Assembly (NCBI RefSeq): GCF_032854445.1
Contig: NC_088306.1
Coordinates: forward strand, 29,051,764-29,115,763
Reading direction: 5' to 3'
DNA from: Liolophura sinensis
Lineage: Eukaryota > Mollusca > Polyplacophora > Chitonida > Chitonidae
DNA: 64,000 nucleotides
Positions within the stretch are counted from its first letter, which is position 1. The number at the start of each line of letters is the position of its first letter. Of this stretch, positions 46,749 to 57,705 are shown one piece after another. A program made the translations under genes and the position numbers. Under the pieces are notes generated by a model. That model had not been told where the DNA came from and ran no database searches. It saw only the letters and a list, made by a program, of their open reading frames with translations.

Positions 46749-47770
46749 TTAATAAAGTCAGTTTAAAGCAAATACGTTATACTTTCTTTTTGTTGTGAAA
46801 AAAACGTAACTCTGTCCCTTTAATGTAAATGTGTTTTAAAGGACATTATTCAATTAAATACCACACCCGCGTGTGTGAATATGCCAACCGTCTTACACGT
46901 AGACATGTACATGTAATATCTATATTACAATCTATGGCTCAGTTCTATTTTCATTCGCGGAAAACCGCGCTATTGATAAGCAGTTGCATCGTCCATTAAG
47001 CATTACTCTTCCGCCATCACCTCATTTGGCGCATTTTACTTCTCCATCGACCCGTGTTAAAGTGCTATCCGATAAAACCTCGTCGTGGCCATGATTGGAT
47101 GACAAACATTCACTGACGCATTCACCAAAATTAACTCAATTGCTCTCGCGTATATTTACACGTTGTATTTTCACGTTCTTGCGGCAGAGTGCGCACAGCG
47201 ATGTAGCTCTGAAACACAATCGATATAAATTGATAATATAATTACACGCTAGGGAGTTCGAGTCCAGCATATTCCATAGACGCATTTGTGTACATAAGAA
47301 TGTCTAGCACTAACCCACATTAGATATCACATCCTACATGAGATTTTCTTCAAATTTTAATATGTAGGCTGCAGCAAATATGTCAGTGCGGGACAAAATA
47401 TATTTTAAAAAATCGAAGGTAGGGCCTGACTTTGCTTTACTTCAGACTATCCAGTATTTTGGTAAGTTTTTCTAGAAGTTTTTCGCATAATGCACTTTCA
47501 AGCCATTAAACTTAGATGTATGGTAACAAAAAAACAATAGATACATTTGACTGGATGGGCTAGCTATTGATACTAGTCCGGAGATGATCAGTTAAGTGCA
47601 GATTCACGCGATTCAAATATCAAAACAATGAGCATTTGGCGTGGCCATTTACCTGTCCCTTATATTAAGAAGTAAGTAAGTCATGTAAAATGACACATCA
47701 GGGTGAATTCTGTTCGACAATATATTTTGCATAATCATTGTTGTGTCCACAAACTCCAGCGAGAACAAAA
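46749..47770. other. No feature recognised
   Basis: No supportable gene or repeat. Confidence 0.35.
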
Positions 47771-47935
47771 CGGTACGGCGGACAGCATTATGGTAGGCGA
47801 AAGACTTTCCCACGTACGACCGGAGAGGAAGCCAGCATGAGCTGGACTTGAACTCACAGCGACCGCATTGGTGGGAGGCTCCTGGGTCATTGCGCCGTGC
47901 TGGCGTCCTAAAACCACTCGACCACTGAGGCCTGG
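47771..47935 (-). mobile_element. SINE with internal deletion, minus strand
   Basis: ACGGCGGACAGCATTATGGT joins directly to AAAGACTTTCCCACGTACGA, skipping about 60 bp of the central part. GAAGCCAGCATGAGCTGGAC, GAGGCTCCTGGGTCATTGCG and CACTCGACCACTGAGGCC then complete the tRNA-like head. The 101-codon frame over it is the SINE translated. Confidence 0.85.
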
Positions 47936-50900
47936 AATCATGTTTTAAGTACATGCCATGTTTTACGCTCTGCAGACTTCGCTTGTCTCAGAGGACAATA
48001 AACCAGTTCCTTTCGTATTACATATATTATATGCTACAAATACGTTTACCCCGTTTAGTAAGATCAAATGAGTATTCACAGGAGTATAACCCTGTTGGAA
48101 AATAGAGCAGGATACGTTAGGTATTGCAGAAACGACGAGGAACACTTGATTCGTGAAAAAGAGTCGAAACGGATCCGAGTTGTTTCTCCTATCTAAACGT
48201 GTTTGTGGTAATGTAACAACTATCGATTATTTTTCACGAATCGCACTGTGTCATTTCAAACAAATATCAAAAAAGCGTGACATCACAATTAACGTCAATG
48301 AATACTCTTTATTGGCGGCTGCGCAGCATTAATCTGCATCTTTGAATCTAATATGCGGCCTAGTTGAAGTTACATGAAGTTTTAGCGCAACAGCATTAGA
48401 GCTTTAGCAAGTTGGTTGTACTCTAAATTAGATTACTACATGAGCATACACTGGTAATGGAGCAAATCCTCGGTGCATTGCTTAATAAAATGAGTGATCT
48501 CTGACACGCAATAAATTACAACACATCTGTTCGTCAGCTGACTTTTTTACTGGTCATAATACTAAAAAAAAGCCGTTAATAACATAACATGCTCCAGAAT
48601 TGGAAGACAACAGTTGCAGATAACAAAGCAATTAACTGAAACAACTAAAGTTGGCGTAGGCCTACTGCTATTGCTGGCCTATTACTAAGTAATGAGAAAA
48701 TAGATTTTATTTCTATCGTACTGTATGATAACCACGGATTCATTACTGTCTTTGTTCTCACTCTGCTCTCACTCCGGCTCTATGGGAGTTTCCCTTGTAT
48801 GTGGTGTCGGATGACTTCCCTTGCAAGGACTGGTGCATTTATCAGTTTGGTACCGGTTTATATCTAGACGTCTTTCCAAATACCAGTCTTTTCTTGAAAA
48901 ACAAGCGGTTAATTGGACAAACGTCTGACTTCACAAGAAAAAGGAGAAGAATGTTTGGTTTTCCCGGATACCTCATTGGTGCATTGTAATGTTTTAGAGC
49001 CTTGTGTTCATGTGGTCGAACCCCGCTATACAGTACACCAAACGGGGCACTCAGATGGTACGAGTGGTCACCCTTTACCGCTCGAACCACTAACTCCCAA
49101 GTGTGGATTCTTGAAAAACAATCAACTGTTCAAACAAGACCGCGTGACGTCACAGCAAATATTTAAGCTGAGACATATTTCCAACCCCTATGCGCATGTG
49201 CAGAGTAAAGCGCGATAAACTGTTGTTGAATTGTGATTAGGTTTCTGAATTATTCACTGCATGCTGAGCCAATCTGTCTAAATTCAAATCTAGTTTTATA
49301 GTCGCTCCCAACTTGCCCAAATTCCGTACATTATATAAACATTGTTTACAGTAAAAATGCTACATGTTAAAAATGTTTACATTTTTTTCATTTTAGTGTA
49401 CCTTAGCAGCACTTTGCACAATAGAAAAAGTCAGTAATGTAATTTTACACCATATTCCTTGTGTAACCAGGCAGCTACCTGTAAACCTTCAGTTTGTTGA
49501 GACCTGTTTATCTATTAAAATCTACTGTAACACAAACTACCAGCAATTTTTGTTGTTAAACTCCATTGTTTTATTTGTTATTGCGGTGTATCCCCAAAAG
49601 GCGAACGGCCAAGAAATAAAGAAAAAAGTAAATAAACGGATGGTAGCAGTTCGTTTCGAACCAGTGACACTTTGCTCACCGCAAGGCGTGAGAAGCCTAA
49701 TTTGGAGAGCCACTTGTATAGCGTGCTCACGTCGCGTAGTTGATTAAGCTCTGATCGCTAGATAGGCTTGTTTTTCCCTTGGGTGATGTCCCCGGTAGTA
49801 ATAAGTGGAGATTGGGACGGCGGGAACAGCGTGTAGGCCTGTCAAGGGTCACTGCGCATGCGTACGCCGACTTTTGTCAAGCCGGGGGAAATCTCCGATG
49901 CTATTCATAAGTCGCTGATCGAATTTCTGGGGGAATGCCAGTACGCCCTCCAGCACCAGTGTGCTGGAAAGCGTCTCAGAGTGAACGAGAGCGGGGGAAG
50001 TCCCGACCCAGCAAATGGGACAGAAGTCTGTATATTAGTAGTGAAGAGGAAACGACGACACCAGCATAGTGTCTGACGAGGGTCAGTTACCCAAAACATG
50101 TGGCGTTGAGTTCGTTCCTAGGTACTAACTTAACAACCTCAAGAGACGATTCATACCAAGGCATTACGAAGGCTATGACCCGCTAAGCACGGACAATACC
50201 AGCTCTCGTTCAGGTCCGCGCTACCAGCATCAGCAGCCGTTCGCTGTATCAAACCTTGTAAGCTGGCAGTTAAATCTGGACCAGGCGAAGGAAGCCCGAT
50301 GTAGGCTAACACCTTAGACCCTGTGTACCAAAACATAACTTCCCCTACGGTGTAAAACGGGAGCTGCATCCAAGGTAAGGCTTGCTGCGTCTGTTATTAG
50401 ATTCACTGAGAATTTTCCGACTATAGCATGTGTAAGAGAAAATCGATGCGTGGGGTTTTGGTCTGGGCGGACGAATGTGTAAAGGGTGACAAGAGATGGC
50501 CGGCGAACAAGGCAGTGTCAAGATGCTCGCTGGCCACTGCCTGCGACCGTCTACAAAGCTGCCCCCATCTTCGGACCGACGAACCGTCACCGATCACCGA
50601 AGCAAATCTGAACCTCTCAAAGTCGATCGATACCGAAAAAACACGTAATATGTAGTGTCTTATTAACGGACTTGTTACTACTATTCTGCTGCGTATGCGA
50701 TCTTCAAGCGATTCACATTTTACCAAGACTACAATTCTAACATGTATATGATACCGAATAACGGCGTGGCATGGTAAACGAATGGATTGCCCGTCTTCTC
50801 TTTTGTGTCTGTCTTGCCCCCACTGCATGACGCCCTCGCCTAGCTTAGCTACTTTAATGGGTGTGTAGAGATGCCCATGTGCTAGCATACCCAGCACAAG

Positions 50901-51280
50901 ATGACAGTATACAATCCAACCCCATCTGATCATGGCCACCGTATCGTTGTTTGCCCTCTTCACAGAGCGATTTAACTCATCCAGTGTGTTGTGTACATAA
51001 ATACATAGATATATACGAACTTGAATATTTAAAAGATATTTTCAGCGTATATTATTTAAATGTGACGTAATACGTCTCGTTCTTTGTATTGAAAACCGGT
51101 TAGGATGGAGCCCACATGGCGTCTTATATCCTCACTCACAAAGAAAGATGTGTTCGAGTGGAGGGTTTGTATTTCCGCCTAGCATAGAAAGTTGTACTCA
51201 AAGAAAGCTAAATATTTGTTGTTTTTAACACTCCTCCCACCAATATACCATCGTTATAGGCCAGTGGTCAAAAATAATAA
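47936..51280. other. 3.3 kb without a recognised gene
   Basis: Apparently single-copy sequence. Perfect CRE-type and NRF1-like palindromes occur near 49145 and 49853, followed by a 72-codon ATG frame at 49858-50076 without recognisable motifs. A 180-codon minus-strand frame at 50421-50963 starts with GTG rather than ATG and is not supported as a gene. Confidence 0.35.
49145..49152. promoter_or_regulatory. CRE-type palindrome TGACGTCA
   Basis: Perfect 8-bp CREB/ATF consensus, followed at about 49191 by an NRF1-like TGCGCATGTGCA. A further TGCGCATGCGTA occurs at 49853-49864. Together they would suit a promoter, but no gene has been identified. Confidence 0.3.
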
Positions 51281-51408
51281 GGGCCTTCCAGGCCGAGTGA
51301 TTAATACGCCAGGCAATGACCCTGAAACCTCCCTCCAATGCGGTCGATGTGAGCTCAAGTCCAGCTCATGCTGGCTTCCTATTCGGCCGTACATGGGAAG
51401 GTCTGTGT
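51281..51408 (+). mobile_element. SINE tRNA-like head, 3'-truncated at the satellite edge
   Basis: GGCCTTCCAGGCCGAGTGAT (A box), GAGCTCAAGTCCAGCTCATG (B box region) and CGGCCGTACATGGGAAGGTC. The SINE stops about 20 bp before the 42-bp satellite. Confidence 0.85.
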
Positions 51409-51427
51409 GATTCATATCATACATATA

Positions 51428-53073
51428 CGGTATACTAGCCAGTACAGGTACTATACATTCCCTAGTCACAGTATACTGGCACCATGCAGGAGCGATACTC
51501 CATCCAGTCACACTATATCGACACCATATAAACACGATACTCCACTCACTCACACTATGTTGGCACCATATAGACACGATACCCAACCCAGTCACACCAT
51601 ATTGACACGATATAGACACGATTCTCCACCCAGTCACACTCTGTTGATACCATATAGACGTGATACTCCACCCAGTCACACTCTGTTGACACCATATAGA
51701 CACGATACTCCAACCCAGTCACACTCTGTCGACACAACATAGACGCGATACTCCACCCAGTCACACTCTGTTGACACCATATAGACACGATACCCAACCC
51801 AGTCACACTATATTGACACCATATAGACACGATACCCAACCCAGTCACACACTGTTGACACCATATAGACACGATGCCCAACCCAGTCACACTAAATTGA
51901 CACCATATAGACGCGATACTCAGCCCAGTCACACTAAATTGACACCATGTAGACACCATACCCAACCCATTCACAATATATTGACACCATATAGACACGA
52001 TACCCAAGCCAGTCACACTATATTGACACAATATAGAAACGATACTCCACCTAGTCACACTATATTGATACCATATAGACACGATACTCAAGCCAGTCAA
52101 CACGACACCCAACCCAGTCACACTATATTGGCACCAAATGTAGAAACGACACTCCACACAGTCACAGCATATTGGCACCACACAGACATGATCTTCCACA
52201 CAGTCACAGTATATTGGCACCATACAGACACGATCTTCCACATAGTCACAGCATATTGGTACCACACGGAAACGACTTTCCACATAGTCACAGCATATTT
52301 CCACCAATCTGACACAACACTTCACCCAGTATATTGGCACCGTACAGGCAGTGTAGGCCTACAACACAGTCACAGTCTAATGGCACAGCGCAGACAGAGT
52401 ACTCCATCCTGTGACAGTACATTGGTACCATACCGACCCAACACTCTATCCAGTCACAGTATACTGGTTCCATACCGACACAACGTTGTGTCCAGCCACA
52501 GTATATTGGTAACATACAGACATAACACTTTGCCCAGTCACAGTATATTGGTACAGTATATTGGTAACATAGCGACACAACACCGTGCCCAGTCACAGTA
52601 TATTGGTACAGTTTATTGGTAACATACCGACACAACACTGTGTCCAGTCATAATATATTGGTACAGTATATTGGTACCATACCGACACAACACTGTGTCT
52701 AGTCACAGTATATTGGTAACATACCGACACAACACTGTGTCTAGTCACAGTATATTGGTAACATACCGACACAACACTGTGTCTAGTCACAGTATATTTG
52801 TAACATACCGACACAACGCTCTATCCTATCACAGTATATTGGTAACATACCGACACAACACTGTGTCCAGTCACAATATATTGGTACAGTATATTGGTAA
52901 CATACAGACATACCACTGTGCCCAGTCACAGTATATTGGTACAGTATATTGGTAACATACCGACACAACACTCTACCCAGTCACAGTGCATTGGTAACAT
53001 ACCGACACAACACTGTGTCCAGTCACAGTAAATTGGCACCATACTGACACGCCGCAATCGTTCCAGTCACAGT
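51428..53073. repeat. 42-bp satellite array, about 39 copies in three sequence regimes
   Basis: From 51428 to about 52100 the unit is CCCAGTCACACTATATTGAC, then ACCATATAGACACGATAC. To about 52330 it shifts to CATAGTCACAGCATATTGGC forms. The rest is dominated by GTCACAGTATATTGGTAACA, then TACCGACACAACACTGTGTC, with occasional 16-bp internal duplications. Since 42 is 3 x 14, long frames with 14-residue periodic peptides are open on both strands (283 codons plus, 261 minus). They are products of the period. Confidence 0.95.
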
Positions 53074-53270
53074 TCTTTATAATGACAAGAAAATAGCATT
53101 TTTTCAAGCGAAGAAGGTACTTGTACTGCCAATGGAGTGTATAGTATTACTATTATTATAAAATATATTATGAAAACTCAAGAAAGAAGACAAAAAATGT
53201 GTGGAACAGCCGGTTGTCTGGTATTTACTTTTGTTCTGTATCAAATTTCCCTTTACAGCGGAAGAGATGA

Positions 53271-53435
53271 GTCGCTTAAAGTGCCTCTGAACGCTTAGGT
53301 CACAAGATCGAATCCAGCTCTTGCTGTTTCCGCTGCAGCTTTTAATCAGGAGGTTTGTCGTGTATCTGGCGAAAGGTGGTGGATTTCCCGGGCCCCGTCA
53401 GGTTCTTCAACTCTGATCAAATAAATCAATATTTG
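53271..53435 (+). mobile_element. Diverged SINE-like sequence
   Basis: AAGATCGAATCCAGCTCTTG (B-box region), GGTGGTGGATTTCCCGGGCC and CTGATCAAATAAATCAAT recall the main SINE family at low identity. Confidence 0.5.
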
Positions 53436-54325
53436 ACATCATTGTAAGAATGCTACTGATAGCGTTTTCCCATCTCTATGACGCCAACTGGATGTAAAAC
53501 GCTATGGAAGTTCACACCATGTAGAAATAAACTCAGATATAGGACATGGCTTTGCAAATAGAGCATGTTTTTAATAAAATCTCCTAATATAAACCTAACT
53601 CTATTTTTAATTAATGTTTACATTCTTACGTTGACAACGTACATAATTCGGAGCATCGAAGACGGACGCCAACTCATTGCGTTAAAACATTCTTATGTAC
53701 TCCAGAAAAGCAGGAATAAAAAAGGAAACAAAACCATCCGGAGTTGTTTGCACAACCGAGGGAGAAGCACCATTTGTTAGAAGGAGAATGTAATTTACCG
53801 ACCCGTTTTCGCATCGTTGGAAACAGGAATTATCTTTCTGCCTTGTTGAAACACGAACAACACAGAAGTGGCGTCTTCTTTGTAGTATCTTTACATCTTG
53901 CCATTGCCCGTTAGTTAAAAGGGAATTTGGCGGCTTACACATTCTCTGTGCTTTTTTCCTTTAACATAAGAGGTACATGACTACGTTCGACTTTTGCGAA
54001 ATCCGAGGTTTGGCGTCAATATTTTTCTATCGATTTTTAAAGAAAATAAAGCGCGATCTGAGATTTAAGGAGAATGGCTCTCATGGATACTTGTACTTTG
54101 TGCTGACATTAATATTTTGGCTAACAAGAGACTGTAGAGCACCGTCTCATTGACGACATATTTATAGTGATGCCTCACTGGAAGACTAAAGATGAATGCC
54201 AGTACGATATCCATGGATGACTTAACTGATAAATGAATCGTCGATATGTATTTAGAAGACTAAAGGACTCTGATGTGTCAAAAGTTATTACTGCACGATC
54301 GTAGTTTGCAGATTCATATCCATGA
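53436..54325. other. No feature recognised
   Basis: No supportable gene. Confidence 0.35.
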
Positions 54326-54410
54326 ATGAATCATTAATATCGACCTAGGACTAAATGTATGAATCATCAATATCGGCCTAGGCCCAAATGTATGAATCAT
54401 CAATATCGAT
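54326..54410. repeat. 33-bp tandem repeat, 2.5 copies
   Basis: GAATCATTAATATCGACCTA, then GGACTAAATGTAT, repeated with few changes. Confidence 0.85.
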
Positions 54411-55082
54411 GTATTATTAGCGGTTTTGGTGAAGGATGAATAAATTGTGTGCATTATCGTTGTTTTTCATCAGACATAGTCATCGATAAAACAACGACAC
54501 CGATATATCTACGCTCAAACCATTAATCTGTTAACCTTAACAAAAAGCCTGTTGTCTGAGTGATGCTAGAATGTATTCTGTTATTGCAGCAGATTGTCCA
54601 TACCCCTGGACTATGGATCACGAAAATTAATTCACCACACGCCGTGTTGAACCCGTTGGTACATGTATGGAGGTCCTTAAGAGGCCATTGATCTCGAAGA
54701 CTTCAGATATGTACATGTTGACAGTCCTTCATTTGGGATTTCACAAAATAATGTTAAACATTTGCTTTGTTGTCGTCTTTATACAACTCGTTGATCCGAT
54801 TTAATCTCTAACAGGTGTATTGGCAATATGACAGACGTCGTGTCAACAGTTCGTGCTACTGATCCACTGCTCCATGGATGCAGGGAAATAACTGAGGGCG
54901 TTTTATTTATTAACAACCACTGTAAATGTCCCTCAACACTGGGTGTAAACATTACAGTTGTCAATCAGAAGTCAATTGGTGATAACTCCTCACGTTCTGC
55001 GTGTAAACGTGATTTCACTCTGTATGTAGGCCTGAGTGAATAGACATTGTTGAAAGGACTTGTAATGATTACTTTTCAATTG
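54411..55082. other. No feature recognised
   Basis: Overlapping 61-72-codon frames on both strands around 54780-55043 have no recognisable motif. Confidence 0.35.
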
Positions 55083-55160
55083 GAGGCTCACTAACAGACT
55101 TAGTAGTAGGTTCGAATCCTGGGGCCGGATTTTTAAAATTTATTTATTTATTTATTTTAT
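55083..55160 (+). mobile_element. tRNA-like fragment with B box and TTTA tail
   Basis: GGTTCGAATCC at 55109-55119 is a perfect B box. It is followed by (TTTA)n. The A-box side is poor, so this is probably a SINE remnant. Confidence 0.5.
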
Positions 55161-55459
55161 CCTTATTCTTTTTGGTTTTGTAGTTGTATTGCTTCACAAT
55201 ATTAGAGGTTTTGACAGATTTGCAGTAAGGAACGGTTCACGATGTAATTGTTTTGTATCAGCTGTGGTGTAGAACGTCCATATGTACTTATGTTAAACCC
55301 CAAGCACTCACACCATATTTACTTAGGTTGACAAGATACGAATCGGTGTACACGACCGCTTAGTGGTCACGGCACAGAAGAAGGCGCTTTTATTCAGTTG
55401 GGACTGACTGGTGTGGACGAATTGAGCTGTAGGTTTTGATATTACATTTCTCTCCACCA

Positions 55460-55770
55460 ATGTAGTGTCGCACGTGAGAAAGTTCGTCAGAATCCCGCAC
55501 AATCCAGATTCCTCTTCTCACCATCCGGTTTCCTCATCCCAGCATATCTGTACGTCGTACGTGGGCTGGGAATGGTTTCCTAGCATGCCGTTCAATTCGG
55601 TTTCCTCTTTCCAACATATCTGAAAGTTTGTCACTGTCCTGGTCAGTCTGGTTTCTTCTTTTCATCATCTCTGTACGTCGCACGTGGGAAATTTTGTCAG
55701 TAACCGTGTTTATGCCGGATAATCCCTTCTAACCATCCCATGGAACTGTCCGCCACAGGATATGTGAAAA
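55460..55770. repeat. Degenerate array of SINE-core-like segments
   Basis: GTCGCACGTGAGAAAGTTCG, GTCGTACGTGGGCTGGGAAT and GTCGCACGTGGGAAATTTTG, alternating with CCGGTTTCCTC-like motifs, recall the central part of the main SINE repeated about three times at irregular steps (86 and 124 bp). Confidence 0.5.
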
Positions 55771-56504
55771 ATTGAGTGTGGCGTTTAAAACAGAAACCAG
55801 TCGGTATTTCTCAGACAAAACACTGTATAAGCTATGAATGTTACAAACGCAAGTATCTGTTTCCCTGGTTACAAATCCGATTGACTTCTATTTATGGAAA
55901 AAACCTCTGTCTGGCAAAATAAACCCATTTCGGTTTTACACATTCCGGTTTGACGGTCTTTGCTGAGTACACCCTCTTCTTGTAGATTTTATTCCATTGA
56001 TGTTGGATGATGCCCAAAATATCCCATACTTTTTATCCGCCTTTTTCCTTTGTCTGTGGCCTAGTCATCCGAGAAGGGCATAAATGGAGCTGTGACTAAG
56101 CGGCCCGGGTAAACTGAATACGGTCAAATTCACAAAGTTCGAATCAGAATTTGAAATGCCCATTCTTCCTTCGAGTTTTGAAAATGATGTCTAAAAACTT
56201 AATAAGTGGACAACTTCGGTGTAAATGAAATACGAAATTATGACGAATGTTGTTTATAAATTATGTTTGCTAGTGGAATGAGTCCACGAACAGACGGGGT
56301 TAAGCCTATACTGGGAAAGGTGACGACCTATTAATTTTGGCAAAGATTTAGCGAAATTGAGCGACAATGAATTTTCAGTCAGCTGCGGAGCAGTTTCATA
56401 AATAAAATGACAAGAATTTTATAACTATTTTTAATTATTATTTTAAATAAACACTCTGTATTTTGCAGCGACAGTAGTCATGAATTATTTTTAAACACAC
56501 CGTC
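55771..56504. other. No feature recognised
   Basis: AT-rich sequence; no supportable gene. Confidence 0.35.
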
Positions 56505-57705
56505 AGGTAAATCCTTATCTCTCTATACATCGGCTAAATCCATATATCCCTATACATCAGCTAAATCCCTATATCCCTATACATCGGCTAAATCCCTATA
56601 TCCCTATACTTCGGCTAAATCCCTATACATCGGCTAAATCCCTATATCCCTATACATCGGCTAAATCCCTATATCCCTATACTTCGGCTAAATCCCTATA
56701 CATCGGCTAAATCTATATATTCCTATACATTGGCTAAATCCATATATTCCTATACATCGGCTAAATCCATATATCCCTATACATCGGCTAAATCCATATA
56801 TCCCTATACATCGGCTAAATCCCTATATCCCTATACACCGGCTAAATCCCTATATCCCTATACTTCGGCCAAATCCCTATACATCGGCTAAATCTATATA
56901 TTCCTATACATTGGCTAAATCCCTATATTCCTATACATCGGCTAAATCCCTATATCCCTATACATCAGCTAAATCCCTATATCCCTATTCATCGGCTAAA
57001 TCCCTATATCCCTATACATCGGGTAAATCCCTATATCCCTATACATCGGCTAAATCCCTATATCCCTATACATCGGCTAAATCCATATATCCCTATACAT
57101 CGGCTAAATCCCTTTATCCCTATACATCGGCTAAATCCATATATTCCTATACATCGGCTAAATCCCTATATCCCTATACATCGGCTAAATCCCTATCCAT
57201 ATATTCCTATACATCGGGTAAATCCATATATTCCTATACATCGGGTAAATCCCTTTATCCCTATACATCGGCTAAATCCATATATTCCTATACATCGGCT
57301 AAATCCCTATATCCCTATACATCGGCTAAATCCCTATATCCGTATACATCGGCTAAATCCCTATCCATATATTCCTATACATCGGCTAAATCCATATATT
57401 CCTATACATCGGCTAAATCCCTATCCATATATTCCTATACATCGGCTAAATCCATATATTCCTATACATCGGGTAAATCCCTATATTCCTATACATCGGC
57501 TAAATCCCTATATCCCTATACATCGGCTAATCAACATATCACTATCCATCGGCTAAATTCCTATATCCCTATACATTGGGTGAATCTCTATATCCCTGTA
57601 CATCGAAAAAAAAACCTTTATTCCCATACATCCACTAAATCCCTGTATATCGGGTAAATGCCTATATACCTGTACATCGGGTAAATTCCTATACCCCTAT
57701 TTATG
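56505..57705. repeat. 27-bp satellite array, about 44 copies
   Basis: Units of CGGCTAAATCCCTATATCCC, then TATACAT, with CCATATATTCC variants and some 18-bp or 35-bp irregular steps. Since 27 is 3 x 9, a 248-codon frame with a nine-residue period (AKSLYPYTS) is open, but it has no ATG start. Confidence 0.95.

Noticed and set aside
47649-47954. 101-codon minus-strand frame
   Set aside because: Most of it is the SINE head translated.
50421-50963. 180-codon minus-strand frame
   Set aside because: It starts at GTG and has no recognisable domain; a frame this long can occur by chance in 64 kb at this GC content.
51555-52622. Frames of 283 codons (plus) and 261 codons (minus)
   Set aside because: Both arise because the 42-bp unit is a multiple of three. 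They overlap on opposite strands and consist only of 14-residue repeats.
56911-57657. 248-codon Tyr/Ser/Pro-rich frame
   Set aside because: It is a translation of the 27-bp satellite and starts at TTG, not ATG.
56505-57705. Telomeric repeat
   Set aside because: The CCCTATA motifs occur within a 27-bp unit rather than as a 5-7-bp telomere repeat.
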